Positions 44,135-55,613 of a stretch of DNA of 64,000 nucleotides are shown here, piece by piece (within the stretch, counting starts at the first letter, position 1; every line of letters starts with the position of its first letter). The position numbers and the translations under genes were made by a program. Location of the stretch: assembly GCA_963921825.1 (NCBI GenBank), contig OY997591.1, positions 34,059,825 through 34,123,824 on the forward strand, written 5' to 3'. The notes below the pieces were generated by a model. It worked only from the letters and a program-made list of their open reading frames with translations, did not search any database and was not told the origin of the DNA. Source of the stretch: Erodium maritimum. Its lineage: Eukaryota > Streptophyta > Magnoliopsida > Geraniales > Geraniaceae.

Positions 44135-46059
44135 TAGCATCTCCAATGGTTAGACACTGCACAGTGTCTATGCGTAGTGTCTAACCACTGTTTTTGGCCT
44201 CCAGACATTGTTCCTCCAATGGTAATGTCTACGCAGTGTCTAGAGCAGTGTCTACACAGTTTCACTAAATTAAAAAAAGCACCCAAATATTTCTGACACT
44301 TTTAGTTATACCCAAATACGAATTGCATAACAATTTTTTTATTACAAACAAAATAGAAATTACATTAACGTTGGTGACTAATATTTAATTGGGGCCGCCA
44401 TCTCCAAATTTTGCCCAAATGTGTTCGATGAGATCATCGTGGAGTTGGTGATGCACATTCCGATCCCGAATCCTTGCTCTATGGCCCAAGATACTTTCGT
44501 TGGTCACCGTTGGGGGTGGTCCTCTACGTACAGTGTGGTCCGGGACAACAAGATATGCAAGCGGATCAGTGGGCCACGGCCTACGCTCATCCTCTACGAT
44601 CATGTTGTGTAGGATCACACAAGCAGTCATGGTAATTGCGAGTGAGCCCCTATCCCACATTCGACCCGGGCGAGTAACGATGTGAAACCGGGCCTGTAGA
44701 ACTCCAAACGCCCGTTCGATGTCCTTCCTACACGCCTCTTGGTATCTAGCAAAGCATCGTTGTTTCGGCGTTTGTGGAGCAGGTATGGACTTCACAAATG
44801 TTGCCCAAGCAGGATAGATTCCATCTGTCAAGTAGTACGGGGTTTCGTACTCTCTACCGCTGATCTTGAACTTCACATCTGGGGCGAAGCCTTTTACTAC
44901 TTGGGAGAATAGTGTAGACCTATTGAGTACGTTGATGTCGTTGTTAGAGCCCGGTGTCCCGAAGAAAGCGTGCCAGATCCAAAGGTCTTGGGGTGCTACG
45001 GCTTCGAGCATGATTGTGGGGACGTTCCCGTGGTCCCTACTTGCGAACTGTGCAGCCCATGCCACAGGACAGTTCTTCCAATCCCAATGCATGCAATCCA
45101 GGCTCCCTAACATACCCGGAAAGCCGCGCTCTTCGTTGATTCGCAACAACCGTTTTGTATCGTCCACGGTCGGGCGTCGTAGATAGGTCCGCCCGTACAC
45201 CTTGATGACGCCAATGCAAAACTTCTTCAGGCAGTCCAGCGCAGTGGTCTCCGCCATTCGCAAATACTCGTCGCAAGCATCGGCTGGACTTCCATAACAG
45301 AGCTGACGAAGTGCTACCGTGCACTTCTGGTGTGGAGTGAAAGAGGCCCTCCCCGTAGCGTCCTTTCCGTAACGGAAGTAGGCGTACCGGCCACTCAAAC
45401 CATTCATGATCCGGATGAACATGTCCCTCGACATCCGGAACCGTCGCCGAAATTGTTGCTCGCTGTACACCGGTTGAGGCGCGAAGTAGTCACGGATCAG
45501 CCCTTCGTGTGCATCTTTGCGGTTGCGCTCAATCACTCTCCGCTTGGGTCTCGGCGCCGACAATGAGCTCTCGGCCTCATCATCATCATCACTCATTGGT
45601 TGTACGGCTGCCATCATTTGATCCTCCAATGCTTGTTGTGTTGCCTCCAGATACCTATCCACCGCGGCGTCTATTTGTTTTTCCGTCATTTGCTTCATCT
45701 CGTCTAGCGTCGGAAGACTAGCCATCGGAAAAAATATATATGAAACATTATAGGATTTGGAGAGAACAGATGAATAGAAGCTCGAAAGAAGAGAGGAGAA
45801 GTGAGATTTCAATTGGGGCAGATCTGAATTTATAGAAAACTGTTGGGCTTGGGGGGGGGTCGACGTCGCCACGTGGCGGGTCGTGACTGGCTAGCCGACT
45901 AGCCGTTGGCGCCAGACACGACCAGCAGCGTCGTTGCCAGAACCAGTAACGACGCGCAGCCACGACCCTGCAGACACGCCTCGTAGACACGACAAGTCGT
46001 GTCTACACGTTCGTGTCTACGCCAGCAACGACGCGTAGACACGACCGTTGGAGGTGCTC
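44135..46059 (-). mobile_element. PIF/Harbinger element with open transposase (1.9 kb)
   Basis: The flanks are TAA at 44132-44134 and 46060-46062. The left end reads TAGCATCTCCAATGGT and the reverse complement of the right end reads GAGCACCTCCAACGGT, so the terminal repeats match over 16 bp with a few differences. Subterminal zones on both sides are full of TGTCTA / TAGACA motifs (44154-44262 and about 45960-46045), likely transposase-binding sites. The single gene is the transposase at 44385-45725. ORF1, normally the partner in plant PIF/Pong elements, is not present. Confidence 0.9.
44385..45725 (-). CDS. PIF/Harbinger transposase (DDE_Tnp_4), intact
   Basis: 446 residues from the ATG at 45725 (MASLPTLDEM). 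The frame is open upstream to 45872, but the shorter start follows a normal leader within the element and fits the family. An acidic and basic N-terminus with PRPKRR (possible nuclear signal) is followed by RDYFAPQPVYSEQQFRRRFR and the conserved QLCYGSPADACDEYLRM. The catalytic triad is visible: D210 in GSLDCMHWDWKN, D263 in GSNNDINVL and E337 in RKDIERAFGVLQ. Downstream CVILHNMIVEDE is also conserved. No frameshift or stop was seen, so the protein could be active in cutting and joining Harbinger ends in the nucleus, if an ORF1 partner is supplied elsewhere. Confidence 0.9.
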   Translation of the reverse strand: MASLPTLDEMKQMTEKQIDAAVDRYLEATQQALEDQMMAAVQPMSDDDDEAESSLSAPRPKRRVIERNRKDAHEGLIRDYFAPQPVYSEQQFRRRFRMSRDMFIRIMNGLSGRYAYFRYGKDATGRASFTPHQKCTVALRQLCYGSPADACDEYLRMAETTALDCLKKFCIGVIKVYGRTYLRRPTVDDTKRLLRINEERGFPGMLGSLDCMHWDWKNCPVAWAAQFASRDHGNVPTIMLEAVAPQDLWIWHAFFGTPGSNNDINVLNRSTLFSQVVKGFAPDVKFKISGREYETPYYLTDGIYPAWATFVKSIPAPQTPKQRCFARYQEACRKDIERAFGVLQARFHIVTRPGRMWDRGSLAITMTACVILHNMIVEDERRPWPTDPLAYLVVPDHTVRRGPPPTVTNESILGHRARIRDRNVHHQLHDDLIEHIWAKFGDGGPN

Positions 46060-46062
46060 TAA

Positions 46063-46468
46063 GTTGAAGTTGCATCAGAAACCCTATTACAGTATATACT
46101 GAAAAGTGAATACCATACCCATGAATCTGTTTCTCTATTACTCGGTAATTTGCCTTAATAAATACAGATTGATAAAAACACTATGGAAGAACAATTCCAT
46201 CGTAACCCATTTCTCCTAGGGACCAAATCACATATTTCACAACCACAAGAGAAACACATCTGAAGAGAACTTCCGCGTCCAGTTAACGTGCTACCTTTTT
46301 ATGCACGTCTTCCTCTCTCTCCTCTGAAGCGTGTTTTTCAGTTTTTCCTTAAATGTGCTCCCTTATGTTTCTATTTCACTTATTTTTTAATTAAAGGTTA
46401 TTTAATCTAAGTAATTTTTTGAAGGAATTTAAGAAGGGGGTGTGTGCGCTGTTTTCTTAATATGTATT
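46063..46468. other. unassigned sequence
   Basis: About 400 bp of AT-rich sequence between two transposons, with no ORF or terminus recognised. It ends at ATACTTCTTA (46469-46478), the TSD of the next element. Confidence 0.45.
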
Positions 46469-46819
46469 ATACTTCTTAGAGGAAAAATCAAATAGAAACC
46501 ACTCCTTAACGTAAAAACTGTGTGAACCAATCCAAGCCATTCATTTTAAGAATGAATGGATGAGATGCAATTGAGTGGTTGACTTGTTGACTGCAAAAAA
46601 ACAGCACTTTTTAGTAAAATCATCGTATTATTTTTTTTTTACCAATTCACTAATTTAATTTTTCCCGCTTGGTTTGAACTCCGATTGGCTTCAAACTTGC
46701 GCCATTAGTTTTTTTTTTCAAGGGCTTTCTATCAAGATCAGTCATGAATATATTTTGAAGCACGAAAAAAAAATTATTTTCGGGGTTGATTTTTTAAAAA
46801 AAAGTTAAGTCTGGGTAAT

Positions 46820-47531
46820 TTTTATCAACGCTATACACTGGATTTATCAACACTATACACTGGATTTATCTACACTATACACTGGATTTATCACCTCATT
46901 TTCCAAAATTGAACATGATTTTTATCACATCATCACATGTTTTTTTATGAACAATAAACACTAGTTTTATCAACACTAAACACTATGTTTATCATTAAAT
47001 TATATGTGTTTTTATCATCTCATCACATGTTTTTTATCAACACTAAACTCTAGGTTATCACTCTTATTTCGGGGCTGATTTTAAAAAAAAGTTAAGTCTG
47101 TGTAATTTTTATCAACACAATACACTGGGTTTATCAACACTGAACACCAGTTTTATCACCTCATTTTCCAAAATCAGACATGATTTTGATGACATCATCA
47201 CATGTTTTTTTATGAACACTAATCACTAGTTTTATCAACACTAAACACTATGTTTATCATTAAATTACATGTGTTTTTATCATCTCATCACATGTTTTTT
47301 TTATCAACACTAAACTCTAGGTTATCACCCTTATTTCGGGGCTGATTTAAAAAAAAACGTTAAGTCTCTGTAATTTTTATCAACACTATACACTGGGTTT
47401 ATCAACACTATACACTGGGTTTATCAACACTATACACTGGGTTTATCAACACTAAACACCAGTTTTATCACCTCATTTTCCAAAATCGAACATGATTTTT
47501 ATCACATTATCACATGTTTTTTTTATGAGCA
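46820..47531 (-). repeat. GATAAA-motif array, copy 3 left part
   Basis: Seen on the + strand as repeated TTTATCAACACTATACACTGGG and TTTTATCATCTCATCACATG units. Three long blocks (starting near 46800, 47100 and 47370) repeat each other. The array resumes at about 54830-55240 beyond the Copia element. Confidence 0.85.
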
Positions 47532-47536
47532 CTAAG

Positions 47537-48063
47537 TGTTGGGTCTCGAGGTAGGGTTGTAGATGAACCAACTCGCAGCGGAAAATCAATAAAAACCAAG
47601 AGACGATTAAAACCATGAAAATAGTGGTGGAAACTAGCCAAACCCGAAATGACTACATAGCGATCACAAAGACTCCTTGGTCTAAGGATACATGACAAGC
47701 TACAACACTGAATATGTTCATGACTTAATCTATGGCACATATTCAGGGTGGGTCGTCCAATATCATGTCCCACATGATATCTATGATCAGACTCCGGAAT
47801 CCCATTCCAATGACTAACAGAACGTAAGCCATAAAGAGCCATCTTTCATACCAATCGCTTCTAGTGAAGCTTTGTTGACTAGGGACCCATCGAGTGTGAT
47901 CTATCTCGATCTATGGTTCTATTCGCATGGTGGGCATAGATCAGAGCACACATCGATATATTACTCCAACACATAAGTAATATAAAGCCGCTTTAATTTT
48001 ATTGCTAACGATGATATATACATTTGGACATTTAGGATTGAACTACGGGCACTAAGACTAACA
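47537..48063 (-). repeat. 3' LTR of Copia copy 1, internally deleted
   Basis: 527 bp against 1683 bp for the 5' LTR. Two deletions explain it: one between ACCATGAAA and ATAGTGGTGG (about 47615), and a large one joining CCCGAAATG to ACTACATAGCG (about 47650). The outer ends are intact. Confidence 0.85.
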
Positions 48064-48084
48064 ATCTCCCACTTTCCCTAGTTC

Positions 48085-51000
48085 CAATCTAAACTCCAAT
48101 ATGTCCCCATCGACTTTACATGTCTAACATGTTCAGGAAGTGACACTGCCTTAGTCAAAGGGTTGGCTATGTTATCATCTGTTGCAATATCGGTTATCTT
48201 CACTTCACCTCAGTTCAGTATTTATCTGATGAGGTGGATACGCCGCAGTACATGTTTGGATTTGTTATACGATCTAAGCTTTTAGCTTGCGCAATGGCCC
48301 TTGTGTTGTCACAAGATGGATTCACCGGGCTGGATGGGTTTTTAATTACACCCAGCCTTGCCATGAATTTCCAAATCCACATAGCCTCCTTAGCTGCCTC
48401 TACAGCATCCATGTACTTGGCCTCTGTCGTAGATTCGGCAATGATATCTTGCTTTACGCTCTCCCAGCTAAAGCTCTGCCATTCAGCTTAAACACATATC
48501 CTGATTGACTTCTAAAGTCATCTGGATTTGTCTTGGAAAACTAGCGTCTACTCATCCTTCGACGACTAGTTCAACATCATCTTTCCCCCGGGTTAGAATG
48601 ATGTCTACTGGTACAACATAAGGCTTACGAGACGTCTGGTCTCATACATGTCATGGCATATATGATTGATCCTACCCCTAGGCGCATAGGATTCTCATCA
48701 TCCTTTTCAGCTCATCAGGTGACTTAGGACACTAAGTCTTGCTGAGATGAATGTCATGACTAGTGGGTAAGAGTCCTTTCTTTGAATCGAGCATTAAGAA
48801 CCTACTCAATGCCTTGTTCACATAGGTTCCCTGACTTAAATCCAAGACCCTCTTGGTGCGATCTCTACATATCTTAATCCTTAAGATATGAGAAGCATCG
48901 CCTAAGTCCTTTATTGAAAAACACTTCCTCAACCAAGCTTTAGTCTCGTGCAAGGTTGGGATGTTGTTTTCAATGAGAACCAGAAAGGTAATCTTGCTCC
49001 CACTAGCCTTCTTATAAATGCAAGATTCATCCTCGTTCTTGATTAAGCCAAATCCAATTACAGCTTCATCAAAACGAAGGATCCAACTCCGAGAAGTTCG
49101 TTTCAATCCATAAATGGATTTCAACAACTTATAAATCTTTCCTTTATTCTTCGGATCGTCAAAACCTTTGGGCCGAGACATACAAACGTACTCAGTCAAA
49201 TTTCCATTTAGGAAAGCGGTTTTGACATCCACTGGCCATATCTCGTAATTATAATACGCAGTTATGTCAAGAAGAATTTGGATCGATTTTGACCATAGCC
49301 ACTAAGGAGAAGGTTTCCTCATAGTCAATCCATGCCTATAACCTTTCGCCACCAGTTGAGCTTTGTAGGTCAGAGGGTTGCCGTCCATGTCCATCTTCAC
49401 CTTGAAGATCCATTTGCATCCGATGGTCCTCACACCATTGATGGGATCAACCGGTTCCCAGACTCGGTTGTCCGACATGGATTGCATTTCCTCCCTCATG
49501 GCTCCCAGCCATAACTCGGAGTTGGGCCCATCCACGACTTCCTGAAAGGTGGCTGGATCATCGTGAGCCACCATGACTTCATTGTCACCTCCGGATACCA
49601 TATCTTGGAGGTGGAAGATTGATCCTTTCAAATCGCCTTGGACCTTCCGGAATTGTAACAGGAATTGGTTTTTACTCTACGACAATCTCTGGCTCCTTTC
49701 TACTGGGTTGCCAATTGGTTTAGACAAATCTGTACCATCCTGAATTTCTTTGAGATGCACAGTCCTCCCAATGACGTCTTTGGAAACAAAACTCCTTTTT
49801 CCATAAAGACCCCACCCCATGCGACGAACACCATGTTCTCACTGGGATTGTAGAAGTAGTATCCCCTTGTTGCTTTGGGATACCACACGAAGGTGCATAT
49901 CTCAGATCTTGGTTCGAGCTTAGTCGAAACCAAATGTTTCACATAAGCCTCGCAACCACAAATCTTTAGGAAGGACAAAGCGGGCATCATCCCATATCAT
50001 TTTAAAATGGTGTCCCTTCCACACCCTTCGTCGAAGCCCGATTCACTATGAATGCGGTCGTCTCTAGAGCATAATTCCAGAAGAGATTGGGAGATCAGTC
50101 CAACTAATAATGGAATGGACCATTGTCTAACAATGTCCGATTTCTCCGTTTGGCTACACCTTTCATCTACAGTGTCCCAGGAGGAGTCCATTCCAAAAGG
50201 ATCCCATTCTCTTTTAGATGATCTAATAACTCTGTGGTCAAGTATTTTCCACCTCGATCCAATCGAAGTGCCTTAATACCTTTGTCGAGCTGGTTTTCTA
50301 TTTTAGTCTTAAACTCTTTGAATTTATCAAAAGCTTCAGACTTATGTCTCAGCGAATAGACATAACCATATTTACTGTAATCATCAGTAAATATGATAAA
50401 GTAGCTAAAACCCCTCCTGGCAAGTGAACTTATTGGTCTACACACATTCGAGTGTATCAGTCCCAATAATTCACCCGCCCTTTCATCGCGATCGATAAAA
50501 GGGCACTTTAGTCATTTTTCCCATCAAACAAACCTTGCACCTATCGATCGAATGGAATTCGAATGAACCTGAAAGTCCGCACTTCTGAAGTGCTGATAGG
50601 TGCTTCTTGTTTATGCGACCTAAATGACAGTGCCATAACAGAGTTAGGTTTAAATCGTTGGATTTAGACCTCTTGGTATTAACGGAATATATAGAACTTG
50701 AGGCATTGTTACCCATATCTAATATGTACAATCCTCCAACCAAGTCAGTACTAGTATAAAACATATCATTGCATAGAACATTGAAAACTCCATTTCCAAT
50801 ATTAACATTATATCCTTCCTTGTCAAACACGGATACAGATATAATATTCCTACTAAAAGTAGGTATGCAATATACATTATACAGTACTAAGACAAGGCAT
50901 CTTGGCAAAGCAAGACTCATGGATCCTACAGCAGTTGCCACAACTCTGAGGTCCACTTCGTGCTTTCCAAACCTCTCCTACTTTCAGCCACCATATATAA

Positions 51001-51585
51001 GTGCATGTGTGAGATTTAGTCCTGGTATCTAATACCCATGAATATTTGGAAGTAGAGAGATGTAGCTCTATAGAGTTAATACCGGATGAAGGCACGGTCC
51101 CACTGCCCTTCCTTAGATCATCCAGGTTTCCTGATGAAGGCGCAGTCCTACTGCCCTTCTTCAGATCATCCACGCTATTTGATGAAGGCGCAGTCCCACT
51201 GCCCTTCTTCAGATCAGCCGTGAACTTCCTGTAATCCTGGTTCCAATGACCAGGCTATTGGCAGTAGAAGCATACATTCTCATGTGTCTCATCTTTCCTG
51301 CCAAGTGCGCATGGGCCCCGCCCTTGCCACTTCCAATTCCCTTGTTGACCATCGGAATATCCTTGGATCCCAGATCCCTGATATATTCTTCTCAGCAATT
51401 AATGACACTTCATGTAACTCTGATATGGTCTGAGAGACAGCCTTGTCAAGGACATATTCTTTGCGTTCAGACTTGAGGACTATCCTCAAAATTCTGTACC
51501 AGTCCAAATAGTTTGTCCCATTTAGTTTGACCCTGTCAAGAATGGTTTTTAATGACAAACTATTAAAGTTCGCTGAATTTGCCAT
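48085..51585 (-). pseudogene. Copia gag-pol, broken
   Basis: Starts at the ATG at 51585 (MANSANFNSLSL). Gag is cut short: YVLDKAVS joins directly to TISELHEV, so most of its middle is missing. After the zinc knuckle (CFYCQQPGHWNRDY-type) and DDLKKGS repeats, the protease motif reads WVLDTRTKSHTC with DTG lost. Integrase pieces lie at 50956-50483 (LLWHCHLGRINKKHLSALQKCG) and 50466-49700. RT starts at about 49631 (WKWIFKVKMDMDG-type), then MDVKTAFLNGNLTEYV at 49232. The catalytic YVDD block reads LIENNIP, so both Asp are gone. RNase H is at about 48412 (EAAKEAMWIWKFMARLG), ending in NIANPLTKAV at about 48140. It is inactive. Confidence 0.85.
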
Positions 51586-53128
51586 TTGATATACAACAGA
51601 TAAAATTCAATCAGTAAACTGAATAAATTTTATGAAGATCAAGCTTAAACACCAACAATCGATTCTATACCTTTAGAATCTAAAACCAAGATCCTTGATT
51701 CACTCGATCAAGCTGAACGAAGGCTCACCACTCAATCGAGCTATGTAGGTAGGACCCCGTCCAATCACATCCAATGTGACTCTTGGCTAGGGTATGTACT
51801 TAAGTACACGGCTTACCATATCTGATACCCTAGCTCAATCATAGCTGAGAATCGTAGTCGGGTCCACCAATTTTCAACTATGACCCGCCACTATGTAGGT
51901 GCTCCGCTAAGGCGCACGACACCCACATATGTCGTCCAAACCTACTACCCCGCTTTCACATGGATGCTCCGCTAAGGCGCACGACACCCATAGGACGGGG
52001 AGGTAGTAAGGTGTTGAGAATTGGGAGGTATCGGACATGACCCGTTTTTACTTGTCCGGTTGTGTTTAAAACTTTGGCACATCCTAGATGCGATGAGCAC
52101 ATCAACTACATTCCAAATGCAATGATGCCTCAAATTACATCCAATGTAATTCTTCCTTTGAACCCGTCAACTACATCCAATGCAATGACGGTTCTAAGGG
52201 TTCACACACAAGGATTAAAATTCCAATTTTATCTTTGCATGTGAGGTGATATGCTCGGTAAATAAAGTTAAGCATGCAATTCTAAAACACATAGAATTAG
52301 TCATGCATAAACTAAACCAAGCATAAAGCGATAAATGTGCACATAATAGCCCCTTAAACTAACTCCCACTAGCTTCTTGAGCTCCACCGACTCCAAGCCG
52401 ATGCCAACACCCGAAAAGCCACCAAAAGACCTTTTCGCCTTTTCTTCGTCTTGAGTAAAAAATTACAATTTAATACACGACTCGCAGGTCGGGAATAAAT
52501 AAATATTACAAACAAGTGGTTCGACGACCACACCTTGAAAGAATAATTACACGCTAACTCTAACGGCTTGCAGGCCGTGAAAAGCGATAAATAATTAAAT
52601 CGAGCTCGGGGGTATTATGTACACCATGCCAACATCACATCACACATCGTGTTATCAAACAAGCATGTTATCAAACATCATGTGATTTTCCGGTTTTAAT
52701 TAATAGCCAAGTTTCGAAATTTTTTGATGCTCGGTTTATCGAAACCGTTCAAAAATGAAACTTTTGAACATTTGATCTTCGAGTTCGTCATGACGGTTCC
52801 AAACTCGTCATAACTAACAAAACGGTTTATCCTTGGCATATCAACCATCCAATGGTCATGCTTGGCCTAGCTCCGTCCAACGGAGCTCCGTTCGGTCCCG
52901 GTTTCGGCTCCCCGAGAGTCCCGCTCCCGAGACCCGAAAAATCAAAAAAAAATTCAAAATTTCCAGATTTGAAATAATTTTCAAAAATTCATTTTACATG
53001 CATTAAATCCATGAACAAGAATTTAAAACATGTTATCAAACAATTTAGCAAAACAACATGCCAAAAACGAAACTTTCAATCAAAACCGAAACTTTGAACA
53101 CCGTCTTGTGAATCCCGAAGGTAGCACG

Positions 53129-53140
53129 GCTCTGATACCA
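53129..53140 (-). other. primer-binding site of Copia copy 1
   Basis: On the minus strand TGGTATCAGAGC, one base from the 5' LTR; complementary to initiator methionine tRNA. Confidence 0.9.
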
Positions 53141-53141
53141 C

Positions 53142-54824
53142 TGTTGGGTCTCGAGGTAGGGTTGGAGATGAACCAACTCGCAGCGGAAAATCAATAAAAA
53201 CCAAGAGACGATTAAAACCATGAAACAACTAACAAAGAATGGATTCACAAGAGAAAAATTCAGCATTATCTCTTACCAAAACAAGAACACCGGTTAACGA
53301 ATGATTGGCTTGAGTCTCCAAGACGCCTACGTATCCACATGAGAATCAAAGCCACGTAGTTCTTCTCTTTGAGGACTCAAGAACACAAAAATGGAGGTGG
53401 AAACTAGCCAAACCCGAAATGGCCATGGAAGAGGGAGAGAAAATGTGTTTCCTATTCTTGTCTTGTGTTTGTTATGTTGAAAAAAGATGACTTAAACATA
53501 ACAAAACTCATACTTGTCCAACTAAAGGCATGGGACAAGTATGGTGTCAAGTAAGGTGTAAATAGGACAAAGTATGGCAAGACAAGATTGGGTTAGGTGG
53601 TGAATCACCAACACCTTAATCCTTGTCTTGCTTACTTAGTACTAATTAATCAAGACTTGATTAATTAGTTCCATAGGCCTTGGTTGCATGGGCCTTTCAT
53701 GGGCCTCTTGGAACATGGCCCGTGGCCATTTCCAACGAGGTCCCGTGATTCGCTTATCGCCTCCATGCCTTCCATACCGGAAATGTCCAACATTATCCGA
53801 CGCGATCAATCCCAAGACTCCAAGCCTTGTCTCGATCCGTAAAGTCCTATTCACTTACGGGCACATGACCCAAAACCCAGTTTTGGTCCCGAGACAACTC
53901 CTTTTTGGCCATTCTCCATAAATGTGTCAATGAGTTTCATCCTCCGGTGTGACCCTTAGGTTTATGCATGTCAATAGATCAACGTAAAATCCCATTTTAC
54001 TTGATCCTATTTAAGTGGCAACTAACGAGACTTTATTATTGCCTGACACTACATAACGAATCGACCCTGTCGATTCTAACCTTTCTGTCGTCCCTGTCAT
54101 TATCCTTTTATCTCCGATATCCTGATTGAGATAAGGCATAGAGCCGTCATCCTTATTATTCTCAATCATCGTTCCTTGATATGTGAGATGACTGAAGATA
54201 TGATACCCAGTATCATGTGCATGGCCATGCTATTCTTCCAGTCACTCTCGATCAAGCGGCCGAGAACCGATATCTTTCCCATACCTTAGTATGAGGGATA
54301 AATCCCTTAGCTGTCTTTCGTGTCACTCATGTAACCCGTCCCCAAACCAATCCTGGTCGTTATGGAAGCCCTGTTACGGAAAACGTTAGGCTCAGGTCAA
54401 ACTCAGTTGTTGACTACATAGCGATCACAAAGACTCCTTGGTCTAAGGATACATGACAAGGTACAACACTGAATATGTTCATGACTTAATCTATGGCACA
54501 TATTCAAGGCGGGTCGTCCAATATCATGTCCCACATGATATCTATGATCAGACTCCGGAATCCCATTCCAATGACTAACAGAACGTAAGCCATAAAGAGC
54601 CATCTTTCATACTAGTCGCTTCTAGTGAAGCTTTGTTGACTAGGGACCCACCGAGTGTGATCTATCTCGATCTGTGGTTCTATTCGCATGGTGGGCATAG
54701 ATCAGAGCACACGTCGATATATTACTCCAACACATAAGTAATATAAAGCCGCTTTAATTTTATTGCTAACGATGATATGTACATTTGGACATTTAGGATT
54801 GAACTACGGGCACTAAGACTAACA
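53142..54824 (-). repeat. 5' LTR of Copia copy 1
   Basis: 1683 bp, TGTTAG...CCAACA on the minus strand. Nearly identical along its length to the LTR at 58318-60005. Confidence 0.9.
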
Positions 54825-55613
54825 CTAAGCACTAGTTTTATCAACACTAAACATTATATTTATCATTAAATTACATGTGTTTTTATCATCTCATCACATG
54901 TTTTTTTATCAACACTAAACTCTAGGTTATCACCCTTATTTTGAGGCTGATTTAAAAAAAAGTTAAGTCTGTGTAATTTTTATCAACACTATACACTGGG
55001 TTTATCAACATTATATACTGGGTTTATCAACACTATACACTGGGTTTATCAGTACTGAACACTAGTTTTATCACCTCATTTTCCAAAATCGAACATGATT
55101 TTTATTACATCATCACATGTTTTTTTATGAACACTAAGCACTAGTTTTATCAACATTAAACACTATTTAGCACTAGTTTGATACCCCGATATGAAAAATT
55201 TATTAGTGAAGATTTATCAACACTTAACATTGTTTTTATCACCCCCAATATAACTTTTTATTTTCGTGTTTCAAAATATATTCATGACTGATCTTGATTT
55301 AAAGCCCTTGGAAAAAGAAAAATATTGGCGCAAGTTTGAAGCTAATCGGAGTTCAAACGAAGCGGGAAATATTAAATTAGTGAATTGGTTAAGAAAAAAA
55401 TGGACACTTGTCCACATGGCACCATGCTTTTACAATTATGCCCTTGCTTGTGTGAGAAATGAAGAAATTGGCGTGGCTTTTGGTGGAATTGGGATGATGA
55501 TGTGGCATTATGGTGAATGTTGGATCTAAATGGTGTATGGCTAGGATTGGTTCACACAGTTTTTAGGATAAGGAGGGTTTCTATTAGATTTCTCCCCATA
55601 CTTCCTAATCAGA

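Larger units (their letters stand above)
47537..54824 (-). mobile_element. Ty1/Copia element, copy 1 (7.3 kb, minus strand)
   Basis: The termini are TGTTGGGTCTCGAGG and ...CTAAGACTAACA, flanked by CTAAG at 47532-47536 and 54825-54829. The 5' LTR is on the right (53142-54824, 1683 bp) and the shortened 3' LTR on the left (47537-48063, 527 bp). The primer-binding site (53129-53140), a purine-rich tract next to the 3' LTR (48064-48077; on the minus strand GGAAAGTGGGAGAT) and Copia-order pol (integrase before RT) are present. It sits inside the GATAAA array of the Mutator-type element. The protein frame is broken in many places. Confidence 0.9.
46479..55597. mobile_element. Mutator-type TIR element with GATAAA array, copy 3 (inverted, interrupted)
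   Basis: The left end reads GAGGAAAAATC and the reverse complement of the right end reads GGGGAGAAATC. The flanks ATACTTCTTA (46469-46478) and ATACTTCCTA (55598-55607) are a 10-bp TSD with one mismatch. The native parts are 46479-47536 and 54830-55597. The left part is the reverse complement of the right part of copies 1 and 2, so this copy is inverted relative to them. The Copia element at 47537-54824 is inserted in its GATAAA array. Confidence 0.85.
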
